Origin: Faucicola osloensis_B
GTDB taxonomy: Bacteria > Pseudomonadota > Gammaproteobacteria > Pseudomonadales > Moraxellaceae
Length of the DNA: 64,000 nt
Direction of reading: 5' to 3'
Assembly: GCA_964211495.1 (NCBI GenBank)
Contig: CAXORL010000003.1
Location: forward strand, 1-64,000
In this document: piece after piece, positions 55,401-63,316 of the stretch
How positions within the stretch are numbered: position 1 is the stretch's first letter
Layout: each line of letters starts with the position of its first letter
Notes under the pieces: generated by a model
Told to the model about the DNA's origin: nothing
The model's input: only the letters and a program-made list of their open reading frames with translations
Databases searched by the model: none
Program-made: the position numbers and the translations under genes

Positions 55401-55867
55401 GTAATGGCTACATCTTTACCGAAGAATGGTATGAATTCCCACCAGTGGTATTAGATGACGTGAGCGAATCGGATTGGCAAGCGATTTTGAATGTCAAAGA
55501 AACCGTCAACAAAGCCTATGAAATTGCGCGCACCGATAAAGTGATTAACGCCAATTTATCGGCTAATGTCACCGTGTATGCACCAGATACTACCATGGCA
55601 TCACTCAATCGATTAGGCGATGAACTCAAATTTGTGTTGATTTCAAGCCAAGCCAATGTAGCGGCATTAACCAACCCACCCAGCGATGTGACCTATAGCG
55701 ACGAAGACAGCCAAGTTGCGGTAGCGGTCAAGCCTGCCACGGGTGAAAAATGTATCCGCTGTTGGCACATCCGCGAAGACATCGGCATCAATCCTGCCCA
55801 CCCAGAAATCTGTGGTCGCTGCGTCGAGAACGTCGAAGGTCAAGGCGAGGTGCGTCATTATGCCTAA
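52478..55867 (+). CDS. ileS: Isoleucyl-tRNA synthetase with a GNAT acetyltransferase domain inserted in the editing domain
   Basis: 1129 residues; bacterial IleS is normally about 930-945. The synthetase parts are intact: HIGH-type HLGH (73-76), CP1 start IWTTTPWTLPANQAI, editing motif HTAPAHGVDDY (522-532), HCWRHKTPIIFR, KMSKS-type KLSKSKGN and a C-terminal zinc site CIRCW...CGRC. Between EYSVVKV (286) and the resuming IleS sequence ISHLIVAYNLVPHLM (456), a GNAT domain of the RimJ/RimL type is inserted in frame: LLRRLTKDDKTAL, ASDPLIWEMLP, IIGTTRFYD, GYTFLTREYWGKGAN (acetyl-CoA loop) and NQRSAKALEKIGA. Hand count gives 180 of 420 GC (43%) at 53401-53820, somewhat below several flanking lines. 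It heads the ileS-lspA-fkpB operon and overlaps lspA by 8 bases. Confidence 0.95.
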   Translation: MTDNTDNQSIDYKDTLNLADTVFPMRGDLAKREPKWLEQWFADDVYAQIRRARQGREKYVLHDGPPYANGQIHLGHVVNKVLKDMIVKYKTLDGYDAPYVPGWDCHGLPIEQKVEGIIGKVGQPHKDKNKNGAIVTSTEFRGACRDYAKSQIDLQMVDFKRLGVLGDWENPYLTMNFKQEADTVRALAEIYKNGHITRGMKPVNWCLDCGSALAEAEVEYEDKKSDAIYVGFDIVNREALAATKAVDGSLQAVIWTTTPWTLPANQAITASSELEYSVVKVTFNKQAFAIPTTLDTPNYLLRRLTKDDKTALQASASDPLIWEMLPEKRQEPAVFEPYFKKALEQKAFAIVDKKTNNIIGTTRFYDDNVEENSIAIGYTFLTREYWGKGANAEIKSAMLSHAQPQRETIWFHVAPDNQRSAKALEKIGATYHKTADNGLGERLFYQMAGEKPQAKISHLIVAYNLVPHLMSVFNAKEYSVLATVKGDALTVLKAQHPLIAERQVPIITGDHVTADSGTGLVHTAPAHGVDDYMVGQKFHLPTENPVAGNGVYLPEAKVFVGEHIYKAQPKIIETLKASGHLLKHDVITHSYPHCWRHKTPIIFRSTPQWFINMESQGLREQALTDIPKVVWTPSWGQNRIESMMHGRPDWCISRQRTWGVPIAFFIHKDTGNLHPNTAELMEKVAQVIEQGGVEAWFDAAAEDFIGDYAKEYQKSTDTLDVWFDSGSTNFAVLANRPDLANPADLYLEGSDQHRGWFQSSLLVSEAIYGRPPYKQVLTHGFTVDAKGYKLSKSKGNTKGFEPQELANKYGIDIVRLWVGSSDYRYEMAVSTEGFARTTDMYRRIRNTIRFLLANTDDFDPATDMVDASNLVSLDKYILKRAEAVQADIRQSYTNMDFHQVCQAVVGFCSQDLGGFYLDIIKDRQYTTKANGEARRSAQTAIYHIAHALLRWIAPILSFTAQEAWEILKGPHTSNGNGYIFTEEWYEFPPVVLDDVSESDWQAILNVKETVNKAYEIARTDKVINANLSANVTVYAPDTTMASLNRLGDELKFVLISSQANVAALTNPPSDVTYSDEDSQVAVAVKPATGEKCIRCWHIREDIGINPAHPEICGRCVENVEGQGEVRHYA
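53339..53818 (+). other. GNAT domain inserted in ileS (about residues 288-447)
   Basis: Sub-feature of ileS. It contains every main GNAT block: N-terminal L-R-R-L strand, the FAIVDKKTNNIIG strands beta2-beta3, beta4 SIAIGYTFL, the pyrophosphate-binding loop W-G-K-G-A-N, beta5 ETIWFHVAPDN with NQRS, and the K-I-G-A motif of the last helix. No stop or frameshift. It resembles free-standing acetyltransferases of about 160-170 residues, apparently captured whole. Confidence 0.88.
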
Positions 55868-56408
55868 TACACAGGCAACCACTACTGCCACTCATTCATC
55901 CACTACCCTACCCATCAACGGCAACAAAGCCATGATGTGGTATGGTATTGCGGTTGTGGCAATAATTGTCGACCAACTGACCAAGTTGTACTTCGAGCAC
56001 AACTACCAGCTGTATCAAACTACTGCGATTATTGAGCCGATTTTTAACTTTACCCTTGCCCACAACCATGGCGCGGCGTTTAGTTTTTTGGCAGATAAAG
56101 GCGGCTGGCAAAAATGGCTGTTTAGCGGCTTGGCACTGGCTGTTTCCCTTGGCATCATGGCGTATCTACGCAAAATACCCCAACAAGCCAAATTATTGGC
56201 TTTGGGTTTGTCATTGGTGATGGCGGGCGCTTTGGGCAATTTGATTGATCGGGTACGTTTGGGCTATGTGATTGACTTTTTGCATGTCCACTATGGCAAT
56301 GCGTGGCATTTCCCGATTTTTAATATAGCTGATGTGGCGATTAATATTGGCGTTGCGTTGATTTTAATCGATGCGTTTTTATTAGAATCCAAGCGTAAAA
56401 CCCTTTAA
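55860..56408 (+). CDS. lspA: Prolipoprotein signal peptidase (signal peptidase II)
   Basis: 182 residues from the ATG at 55860 that overlaps the ileS stop by 8 bases. Four membrane helices and the two catalytic aspartates: D139 in RLGYVIDFLHVHYG and D158 in FPIFNIADVAIN, with NxxD-type GALGNLIDR. It removes signal peptides from lipid-modified prolipoproteins, of which this window encodes at least nine. The first 24 residues are an unusual Thr-rich tail. Confidence 0.95.
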   Translation: MPNTQATTTATHSSTTLPINGNKAMMWYGIAVVAIIVDQLTKLYFEHNYQLYQTTAIIEPIFNFTLAHNHGAAFSFLADKGGWQKWLFSGLALAVSLGIMAYLRKIPQQAKLLALGLSLVMAGALGNLIDRVRLGYVIDFLHVHYGNAWHFPIFNIADVAINIGVALILIDAFLLESKRKTL

Positions 56409-56419
56409 TTTTTAGATGG

Positions 56420-56926
56420 ATGAACAACCGCATGAATCATGACATTATTACGCCAAACGAACAAACCCGCATCACTCAAGACTCAACCGTTGATTTGCAT
56501 TTTGAGGTCAGCTTAGAAAATGGCACCGTCATCGACTCAACCTTTGAGCGTGGCGAACCTGTTCGCTTGGTGGTGGGTGATGGTAGTCTGCTTGAAGGGT
56601 TTGAGAAGGTACTTATCAACTTGACAGCGGGTGACACGCGCACCGCATCGCTGTCGCCTGAAGAAGCATTTGGTGAGTGGAACCCTGACAACGTACAGAC
56701 TTTTAGTCATGCGCAGTTCGCTGTGACGGGCAATCTGCCTGAAGTCGGCACCATGATGGAATTTGAAGATAAAGGCAAAACCACCCTCGTGGGTGTGGTC
56801 AGTGACGTCACTGAAGATGCCATCAAAGTGGATTTTAACCATCCATTGGCAGGTCAAAATATACTGTTTAAAATACAGATTTTTAGAGTGACCCCCAAAG
56901 ACAGTAAAGGTATCACATTAAACTGA
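56420..56926 (+). CDS. fkpB: FKBP-type peptidyl-prolyl isomerase, SlpA/FkpB-like
   Basis: 168 residues. VDLHFEVSLENGTVIDSTFERGEPVRLVVGDGSLLEGFEKVLINL is the FKBP half, followed by an IF (insert-in-flap) chaperone domain with SPEEAFGEWNP and ends with DFNHPLAGQNILFKI. This is the SlpA/SlyD type. It lies 11 bases after lspA as in E. coli (ileS-lspA-fkpB-ispH); ispH is missing here. A second in-frame ATG is at 56432. Confidence 0.92.
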   Translation: MNNRMNHDIITPNEQTRITQDSTVDLHFEVSLENGTVIDSTFERGEPVRLVVGDGSLLEGFEKVLINLTAGDTRTASLSPEEAFGEWNPDNVQTFSHAQFAVTGNLPEVGTMMEFEDKGKTTLVGVVSDVTEDAIKVDFNHPLAGQNILFKIQIFRVTPKDSKGITLN

Positions 56927-56965
56927 CCTTAAGCTGAATGGAAGTTTTCAATAAAAAACTCCTAA

Positions 56966-57000
56966 AGATAAAAACCGCTGATTAACTCTCAGCGGTGTCA
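56966..57000. terminator. Bidirectional terminator between fkpB and the convergent gene
   Basis: CCGCTGA and TCAGCGG (56975-56995) form a 7-bp stem with a 7-base loop, with an A-run on the left serving the minus strand and a T-rich stretch starting a few bases to the right. Confidence 0.75.
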
Positions 57001-57014
57001 TTTTTTACAGTCTA

Positions 57015-57692
57015 TCAATTAAACGTTTGGGTATCATCGTCTGCCGCATCACCTTCTTTAGTATCTGATTGTTCTGCCAGTCTTGCACGCTGCTCAAAAC
57101 GTTCGCCCGTCGCTTTAATACCCCACACCAATTCCACAAAAGCGCGGTTATTGATGAGTGGCTCATCTTCGATAATCAAAAAATAGCCCGTTTTGTTGAT
57201 CCATAAAAACACAATACTGGTATTGGGCATCAACATATCAATACTGGTAAAAAATGACACCCCATAGCCATGTACCGCCCAACCACGCTGCTGTTGGCGT
57301 TCTAAAAAGCCATAAAAATCGGCGGCGGCTACCGATAGCGTATCTGCTTCTTGCTGAGTAAAGCCCATTTTTGCTAGACAAAAGCCTTCATCTGATGCAA
57401 TTGCGACTCGGCGACTACCTGATAGACTCGCTGCTACATATTTTAAGAAATTATCCAGCTGCACGTGCGGAGCGACTACCCGCTTTTCAATGGTTTCAAT
57501 CCAACCTTCTTCGATAAACATATCTAGCCAAGTGTCACTATAACGCTCACCCCATTCCCGCGCCGTCATACTTTGTTCAGGGGCGAGCACCGCTTGTAAG
57601 GCTAGTTGCTGCTCTGAGGGATTGGCGCTTGAAAAACCATGCAATACCCCGGCAGGCGTTAAAATCACATAGGTGTCGTTTTGTTCTGGCAT
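57015..57692 (-). CDS. Hypothetical protein with a possible roadblock-like domain
   Basis: 225 residues; no signal peptide or membrane segment. AGGA lies eight bases before the ATG. The N-terminal 90 residues include a segment that could be a small winged helix (EQSMTAREWGERYSDTWLDMFIEEGW). Residues about 95-195 (VAIASDEGFCLAKMGFTQQEADTLSVAAADFYGFL...) show the spacing of a roadblock/LC7-like fold; this is inference only. The tail is acidic. It lies downstream of the roadblock-PAS-PhnD-like genes on the same strand. Confidence 0.7.
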   Translation of the reverse strand: MPEQNDTYVILTPAGVLHGFSSANPSEQQLALQAVLAPEQSMTAREWGERYSDTWLDMFIEEGWIETIEKRVVAPHVQLDNFLKYVAASLSGSRRVAIASDEGFCLAKMGFTQQEADTLSVAAADFYGFLERQQQRGWAVHGYGVSFFTSIDMLMPNTSIVFLWINKTGYFLIIEDEPLINNRAFVELVWGIKATGERFEQRARLAEQSDTKEGDAADDDTQTFN

Positions 57693-57823
57693 GGTGTTTT
57701 CCTTAAATTTTGATAGACGGCAAAGGTAATGTTGTATGATAGCGTTGGTGAATGCAAAAGCTCATTCATCAATTGGGTTACTAATTTATCGGTTGGGTTG
57801 CTAAATTATCGATTCGGTTAAGG

Positions 57824-58456
57824 TTAAGCGGCTTGCTTGGCAAAATATTCTTTGGTTTCAAGCCATTTGTCATTAAAATCCCATTTGTTTTTTGACATTT
57901 CCCACCAAACCATGCTAAATGCCAATCGGTCATGACAAACAAGGCAATGGTTAAAGAATTCTTCTTCGATTTCGGCAATTTGTTCGGCTTGGTCTTCAGG
58001 GTCGTCCTCTTCTTCCATGATATCTAATAACGCAGCAATCGTCGTTTGTGCCACTACTTTTGAGTCATCGGTGGACACACGCATTTGGTGTTGATAAGTG
58101 ACTATTGAAGGCGATACCAATACGCTCCAGCGCGTGGCAAGATGGCTTACTTTAAACACATACTCACCATGATTGACGCATTGGTCAAACCCTTGTAGCA
58201 GCGTTGGCGTTAGTTTTTCTCTGACTTGGTTGAGCATACGGTCGCCAAAATAGGGCACGTCAAACCAACAACCATAAAACATATCGGCTAACGCACCTTG
58301 CAACGGCTCTTTTTCATCAAGCTCCATCGCTGCCATGATGCGGCTGGTATGGATATCCATGTTCATCGGTTGGTCAATCACTTGTCGACTATAGAGACGA
58401 AAACTAAGCCAATGTTTTTGAAATTTTCTACGATTACGATTCGACAATGAATACAT
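57824..58456 (-). CDS. Hypothetical cytoplasmic protein
   Basis: 210 residues, no signal peptide or membrane helix, and not recognised. The first 25 residues are strongly basic (NRNRRKFQKHW), the middle is mixed alpha/beta, and an acidic helix (IMEEEDDPEDQAEQIAEIEEEFF, near 155-178) precedes a Trp-rich C-terminus (VWWEMSKNKWDFNDKW). It is separated from the upstream genes by a terminator and lies 131 bases before the next gene of the cluster. Confidence 0.7.
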   Translation of the reverse strand: MYSLSNRNRRKFQKHWLSFRLYSRQVIDQPMNMDIHTSRIMAAMELDEKEPLQGALADMFYGCWFDVPYFGDRMLNQVREKLTPTLLQGFDQCVNHGEYVFKVSHLATRWSVLVSPSIVTYQHQMRVSTDDSKVVAQTTIAALLDIMEEEDDPEDQAEQIAEIEEEFFNHCLVCHDRLAFSMVWWEMSKNKWDFNDKWLETKEYFAKQAA

Positions 58457-58597
58457 GCTGATTCCTCAAAAAATTAGCCTAATTATATAAAAAGTTATGT
58501 GACAAGGGTGAGGTATTAATGACTAGTGCTGTGAAAAACTGCCGCATTTATCCCCTACTATACTATTAAACCCGATTGCAATCAAAACGCTTCAGCA

Positions 58598-58636
58598 TAA
58601 AAAAAGCGCAACTCCCTCTAAACATGAATTGCGCTG
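58598..58636 (-). terminator. Terminator after the PhnD-like gene
   Basis: On the minus strand AGCGCAA and TTGCGCT pair around a loop of about 17 bases, followed by seven T residues, about 30 bases after the stop. It ends the three-gene roadblock-PAS-PhnD-like operon. Confidence 0.78.
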
Positions 58637-58662
58637 TTGGGCAAGATAACAAGCTTGACTGA

Positions 58663-59409
58663 TTAATCCAATAAGGTATCCATTAAATCAATCATAAACT
58701 CGCCGCCTTCTTGGGTCATCGGCTCAAAACCATCGCTCATCCCCAGTTCTTGTAAGACTTGTTCACCCTCTGCGGTGTCTTTTAAGCTTAATAAAGCATC
58801 GATAAATGGCTCACTGTCGGCAAAACTCTCTTTAACCAGTAGCACATGGCTGATATCGCTCAAATCACTTTCAATCAATACCTGCATCTGCGATAAGGTC
58901 AAGCGTGACAAGCTATGATAAACTTCAGATAAAAAGAATGCCGCATCGGCTTCGCCTTTAATCAAATTACGCGCAGCGGCTTGGTAAGTCTCGGTAACTT
59001 TCCAAGTAATGTCAGCTTCTAACAAATCCACGGCTTCTAGCAGACGAAGCCCAATCAATTTGACATCACGGTTATCTGCCATGGCAATGGTGCAGCCTGC
59101 TTTTAAATCATCAAGTGCTGCAATGCCGCTATCGGCTTTTGCCGCAATCACCATTTCATCAGATTTGCCCAGTGGACGTGCCACGGCGCGATAACCCTGC
59201 TCCCGAATCATTGTCGCTGCGTCAAAGGGATTGGCATAGATAATATCCACGTTTTGCGCTTGGATTAAGTCGTTTTGTTCATGCGCAGACGCGGGTGTCA
59301 GTAAGTGAATGTGAATGCCGGATTTTTTTTGTAGCAGTGTATTGAGCATATGCCACCCTGCAAAACGCTCAGGCGCGAAGTCAGGCGCAATGAGTAAATT
59401 AATTGTCAT
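58663..59409 (-). CDS. PhnD-like (phosphate/phosphonate binding) protein without signal peptide
   Basis: 248 residues. A family-12-type binding-protein fold is suggested by NLLIAPDFAPERFAGWHMLNTLLQKKSG, VDIIYANPFDAATMIREQGY, DLKAGCTIAMADNR, and ARNLIKGEADAAFFLSEVYHSL, the PhnD pattern. There is no signal peptide (begins MTINLLIAPDF), so it should stay in the cytoplasm, unlike transport components. Its ATG overlaps the PAS stop (TAATG), which gives tight coupling. A ligand-sensing role is inferred. Confidence 0.8.
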   Translation of the reverse strand: MTINLLIAPDFAPERFAGWHMLNTLLQKKSGIHIHLLTPASAHEQNDLIQAQNVDIIYANPFDAATMIREQGYRAVARPLGKSDEMVIAAKADSGIAALDDLKAGCTIAMADNRDVKLIGLRLLEAVDLLEADITWKVTETYQAAARNLIKGEADAAFFLSEVYHSLSRLTLSQMQVLIESDLSDISHVLLVKESFADSEPFIDALLSLKDTAEGEQVLQELGMSDGFEPMTQEGGEFMIDLMDTLLD

Positions 59410-59903
59410 TAGGCTTGCTCCTCTAGCATTTTGCGATACAGTGCTTCAGCTTGCGCGATTTTGCTGCGTGATGGTTTGCGTCGTACCGAGGTATAGCCAA
59501 CCGTTTCGCCATGGCGGATATTGGGCACAGCTGTCGCATAAACCCAGTAGTAGCTACCATCTTTGCACAAGTTTTTGACATAGCCATGCCATTTTTTGCC
59601 CGCTTCGACTGTTTGCCACAGGTCTTTAAAGGCAGCTTTTGGCATTTGTGGATGTCGCAAAATATGATGCGGCGCGCCAATTAATTCATCACGGCTATAG
59701 CCACTGATATCCACAAAGGCGTCATTGGCGTGGGTGATAATACCATCTAAATCCACGCGTGAAACGATAAGTTTGCCATCTGGGTAAGGTAGCTCGTTTT
59801 CGGTAGTATAAACGACACGACTTAAGCCATCTGAGTAAGTCAGACGATGCGCTGTGGCATCGCCAGCTGGTTTGTCCATATCGGGTAATTGTACAGATTT
59901 CAT
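59409..59903 (-). CDS. Aer-like PAS-domain protein
   Basis: 164 residues: one PAS domain closely following the Aer/PAS redox type (ITHANDAFVDISGYSRDELIG, HHILRHPQMPKAAFKDLWQT, WHGYVKNLCKDGSYYWVYATA), which in Aer holds FAD. There is no membrane segment, HAMP or signalling domain, so it must act through a partner. The C-terminal helix (SKIAQAEALYRKMLEEQA) could be the contact. Coupled to the PhnD-like gene by TAATG. Confidence 0.88.
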   Translation of the reverse strand: MKSVQLPDMDKPAGDATAHRLTYSDGLSRVVYTTENELPYPDGKLIVSRVDLDGIITHANDAFVDISGYSRDELIGAPHHILRHPQMPKAAFKDLWQTVEAGKKWHGYVKNLCKDGSYYWVYATAVPNIRHGETVGYTSVRRKPSRSKIAQAEALYRKMLEEQA

Positions 59904-59984
59904 TACCTCTCCTTATAAATTTTTGATTGAGTCACGGTTGCTAATACGGGTGAAAAGCTGACAAGGTTAAACTGTTTGTGAGTT

Positions 59985-60347
59985 TTAGATAAGTTTTGAT
60001 AAGGCTTCAGCCGCACGCTTCATATCCAAGAACACCAGACCCAATTTGGCATTTGGTTTGGTCAAAATGGTCAATACCGCTTCAGTACCCGATGCCGACA
60101 TAATCACATAGCCTTTTTCGCCTTGTACCATGACGCGCTCGATACTGCCACGCGCGAGTTCTCGACCTGCACGGTCACCGAGTGATAGTAGCGCCGCTGA
60201 CATCGCACCGACACGGTCTTCATCAATGCCGGCTGGCAAGGCTGACGCAATCATCAAGCCATCGGTTGAAATCAGCGCAGAGGCTTCTACATCCGCTGAA
60301 GAGCTGTTTAGGTCATTTAAGATTTGTTGGAACATATCGGTACGCAT
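59985..60347 (-). CDS. Roadblock/LC7-domain protein (MglB-like)
   Basis: 120 residues from the ATG at 60347 with AAGG eight bases upstream; a TTG at 60371 is rejected. Residues about 15-115 fit the roadblock/LC7 family: VEASALISTDGLMIASALPAG, RVGAMSAALLSLGDRAG, RVMVQGEKGYVIMSASGTEAVLTIL. Such proteins regulate small Ras-like GTPases (MglB acts on MglA) or act as scaffolds. No MglA-type GTPase is in the window. First gene of the cluster with PAS and PhnD-like proteins. Confidence 0.88.
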   Translation of the reverse strand: MRTDMFQQILNDLNSSSADVEASALISTDGLMIASALPAGIDEDRVGAMSAALLSLGDRAGRELARGSIERVMVQGEKGYVIMSASGTEAVLTILTKPNAKLGLVFLDMKRAAEALSKLI

Positions 60348-60796
60348 ATCAAGAACCTTTTTAGTAAACAAATTTAGAGGGTTAGTGAAAAAATTTAGGG
60401 GGCAAAATAATCACAAGCTTGCACTCATCCAATCGGTATTAAACTCACTCGTCATTGTGGCGGGCAGCGTGTAAAAATAATGGTGCAAAAATAATCATAT
60501 AAAAATAACCGTGCACAAATAGATGACAAACGTTGTCCAGTGACGGTTTGATTAAGCGTGGCTCATGGGTAATTGATGCAGGTTAATGGTTCAGCCGCTG
60601 TAGCGACTATTTAATCGCAAGTGATTGTCACATAACGTTTTGTTGCGCCTATGATAACAGATTTGATGGATTTTTTACATTTTATTACAATACAATGAGA
60701 CTGAAAAATTTTAGTGAGCGTCTGTGATATTCACATAATAAAAAAAAGCCAAGTCGATGACAGCTTGGCTTTTACAGTTAACAATAACCGTAACGA
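60348..60796. other. Intergenic region upstream of the roadblock gene
   Basis: 449 AT-rich bases between two minus-strand genes. Short AAAAATAA-containing motifs recur at about 60470-60515. The olsA terminator lies at 60740-60772. The promoter of the roadblock operon must be here but was not identified. Confidence 0.45.
60740..60772 (-). terminator. Terminator of olsA
   Basis: AGCCAAG and CTTGGCT pair around a 9-base loop, with an eight-base A-run on the plus strand that gives the T tract on the minus strand. The stem resembles that of the cytochrome c4 terminator. Confidence 0.82.
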
Positions 60797-61675
60797 TTAA
60801 GGTTTTTTAGCGTGAAGCACTTGCCCATGCAAACGCGCCAGTCCATCCACCATGCGCTGCTGCAAGATAGCGGTAATTTCATTTCGGGTTTTACCCGCAG
60901 GGTCAATGGCTGCTAATGGCAACACATACGCTTTGGCAGGGGGGTTATCAAGGACACGTTTGACGCTATCTATCAAGCTAATATCGCCATAATATGGAAT
61001 GTTTTGGTCAAGTTCGCCATCTTGGTTGACATAGCAAATCACAATCGGTTGAATGAGCACTTGGCTGTCCATCGCAGACTGCAACAAGTTGCCATAAATA
61101 CGTTTAATCGCTGTGCCGTCTGTGGTGGTCGCTTCTGGGAAAAAAACCACGGGTGAGCCTTGTGATAAAAACTCACTCATCTGCTCACTGATTTTACTAG
61201 TATCGCCCGAACCGCGCTGGATAAATAAAGTGTGGGCGGTGGTCGCCATCCAGCCAATCACCGGCCAATTCGCGATTTCGGCTTTGGATAAAAAGAAGGT
61301 CGGTACAATACTACCCACCACAGGGATATCAAGCCAAGAGATATGGTTGCTCGCCCATAGTGCGTGATGCGTCGGTATTGGCTCAAGTGCAATCACCTCA
61401 ATGCCTAACGCTTTAAGCGATTTTTTACAGAATTTTTGAATCAATTGGATGATTTGCTGATTATCGGGATTTGGTGTGTGGCTAATCTGCCACGCATAGC
61501 CAATACCTGTTTGAATCGCTGCCATTAAATTCACAATGCGCTTGCTGCGTTGCCACTGGGTCGCCAAATTCTTTTTACTATAGGTAGCAGGTTGTCGCAG
61601 TTGTTTTGCTGTTTCGCTAAGCAAACTACTGATCGTTAACGCCGATGGCGCGGTTTTATGGTTAGATTTTTGCAT
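60797..61675 (-). CDS. olsA: Lysophospholipid-type acyltransferase, probable OlsA
   Basis: 292 residues from the ATG at 61675; a GTG at 61732 would add 19 residues of no family likeness. PlsC-like motifs: block I NHISWLDIP (H-x4-D), block II FIQRGSGDTSK, block III FFPEATTTDG and block IV near VLIQPIVICYVNQDG. The enzyme would transfer a second acyl chain. Its position after olsB points to OlsA, which converts lyso-ornithine lipid to ornithine lipid; a 1-acyl-glycerophosphate acyltransferase is the alternative. Confidence 0.82.
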   Translation of the reverse strand: MQKSNHKTAPSALTISSLLSETAKQLRQPATYSKKNLATQWQRSKRIVNLMAAIQTGIGYAWQISHTPNPDNQQIIQLIQKFCKKSLKALGIEVIALEPIPTHHALWASNHISWLDIPVVGSIVPTFFLSKAEIANWPVIGWMATTAHTLFIQRGSGDTSKISEQMSEFLSQGSPVVFFPEATTTDGTAIKRIYGNLLQSAMDSQVLIQPIVICYVNQDGELDQNIPYYGDISLIDSVKRVLDNPPAKAYVLPLAAIDPAGKTRNEITAILQQRMVDGLARLHGQVLHAKKP

Positions 61676-61759
61676 AAGGTAAATATGTGAATGAAAAATT
61701 GTGGATGTAGTATAGCAAATTATTGGGCACACGGCTTACTGCATCTGTTTGAGTTTTAA

Positions 61760-61850
61760 CAATAACCCAATAGCAATCACTAAGTAACAATAACCTAGTA
61801 ATAATAACCGAGTAGTAATCACTAAGTATCAATCACTCAATAACAGTAAC
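61760..61850. repeat. Imperfect tandem repeats between olsB and olsA
   Basis: A CAATAACC...AGTAATCACTAAGTA-like unit occurs two to three times with changes (for instance AATCACTAAGTA at about 61775-61786 and 61818-61829). Located in the 230-base gap; no coding capacity seen. Confidence 0.6.
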
Positions 61851-61905
61851 CAAACCCAGTTTATATTGGTCAAGATTAGCACTTTTGCCTTTATCAATAA
61901 ACAAG

Positions 61906-62904
61906 TTAGTGCAAATAGTGCTGATAGCGCGGTTTGACTTGTTCAAACGGCAACCAAACAAACACATCAGCACAGTCAAACTCAGGGTCATAACAAGCCG
62001 CTGCGCCAACACTACAGCCCATTTTGACGTACATTTTTAACAGTGCTGGCAAGGCAAAATTTTGCGGATTCGCCAAGTCCACATCATCCACTTGCGCCAA
62101 ATCGATAGCGGATAATTTGTCTTCTGGCAATTTACGGGTCACTTTGACATCTAGCTTGGTACTATCAAGCTGATGATCTAACCAGTTTTGCACATTGCTC
62201 TCTTCCATCGGAACTGAGGCACAGCCCATAAACGCATTGACATTGTAAGCTTTGGCAACTGCCGCGATGGATTCCCACAAATGATTAATCGTGGTAATAC
62301 CTCGGTAATCTGGGTGCACACAGGTGCGACCGATTTCTAGCACATTATACGGGTAATCATCGAGCAAGCGACCCAGCCTAAACTCATGCTCGCTATAAAA
62401 CTGCCCAGCTTTTATCGCGCCGTTTTTATCTAATAATCGGGTGGTTGCCACCGCGAGTGGCTGCCCAAAGCTATCTTGCCGAGTTTCGTCATACACCACC
62501 ACATGGGTGCAATAATTATCAAAATCATCCCGATCTAGCGGCTGCTCTGAGCTTGGATGAAATCCCGCAAAACTTACTGAAAACACTTGGGTAAAGGTCA
62601 AAGTACGTAGGCGCTGGGCATTGAGTAAATGCTGCTCGTTTTGTAGCGAAAACTTATCCTCACTCACGTTAATCATCACTGACTTAAATAACGGGCGATG
62701 ACGCGCACTTGGGCGGCTAAGCGTTGGCTTCACCAGCGGTGCTAGGGTCTCGACCACAGCCATATCAGCAAAATTATGTGCCAGCAACTGCGCCAGCAAC
62801 TGGGTATTAAAAAGACTATCAACAGGATAAGTGGCGATATCTTCGTATAATTTGGCGCCGTTATTTTGTGCTACAAAATTAGTTTGTTCTACAAAATCAG
62901 TCAT
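61906..62904 (-). CDS. olsB: Ornithine-acyl-ACP N-acyltransferase-like protein (OlsB family)
   Basis: 332 residues with an acyl-transferring GNAT-like fold of the OlsB type: LRTLTFTQVF, DDFDNYCTHVVVYDE, GQFYSEHEFRLGRLL, LEIGRTCVHPDYRG, and FMGCASVPMEES. OlsB attaches a 3-hydroxyacyl chain from acyl-ACP to ornithine, the first step of ornithine-lipid formation. The N-terminal 85 residues are extra. Pairing with an acyltransferase downstream supports the assignment; substrate (ornithine or another amine) is inferred. Confidence 0.83.
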   Translation of the reverse strand: MTDFVEQTNFVAQNNGAKLYEDIATYPVDSLFNTQLLAQLLAHNFADMAVVETLAPLVKPTLSRPSARHRPLFKSVMINVSEDKFSLQNEQHLLNAQRLRTLTFTQVFSVSFAGFHPSSEQPLDRDDFDNYCTHVVVYDETRQDSFGQPLAVATTRLLDKNGAIKAGQFYSEHEFRLGRLLDDYPYNVLEIGRTCVHPDYRGITTINHLWESIAAVAKAYNVNAFMGCASVPMEESNVQNWLDHQLDSTKLDVKVTRKLPEDKLSAIDLAQVDDVDLANPQNFALPALLKMYVKMGCSVGAAACYDPEFDCADVFVWLPFEQVKPRYQHYLH

Positions 62905-63316
62905 CTTACTGTTACCTATGGTGGTTTTTGCTATGGCATTAGCCAGCTGCTGAGCGAAAAATGCCTTAGCTTGTCACTGACTCATTCTCAACGCTACAAA
63001 GTCGCCATCATCCGATTTGATAGTAGTCTGCATGAGGTCAGTATGCGTGACACCCGTGTCGTTTCAATGACGTTTTCATGGCAAAACCATGACCAAACCT
63101 GCGCCTTTACCCCCGTTTTAAGTTACTAATTGTAAATTTGATTAAAAGTTCTGCAAAAAAACCTTATATTGATATGCATAATCCCTCTATCGTGTCTAGC
63201 GCTTTTCTAATGCGGCTATCGACTATTTAAGCGAATGTTTAACTTAATAGACTTAAATAGTAATAGTACACTTATAAATAGACACATTTTTACACTCACA
63301 ACGAAAGGATAAATCA
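62905..63316. other. Intergenic region between olsB and hflX
   Basis: 412 bases between divergent genes. A plus-strand frame of 87 codons (62866-63129) overlaps the olsB start and lacks a plausible start. The right part is AT-rich and ends with the hflX ribosome-binding site. No hfq-like gene was found. Confidence 0.45.

Noticed and set aside
62866..63129. 87-codon plus-strand frame overlapping the olsB start
   Set aside because: It overlaps olsB antisense, has no ribosome-binding site and no recognisable protein features.
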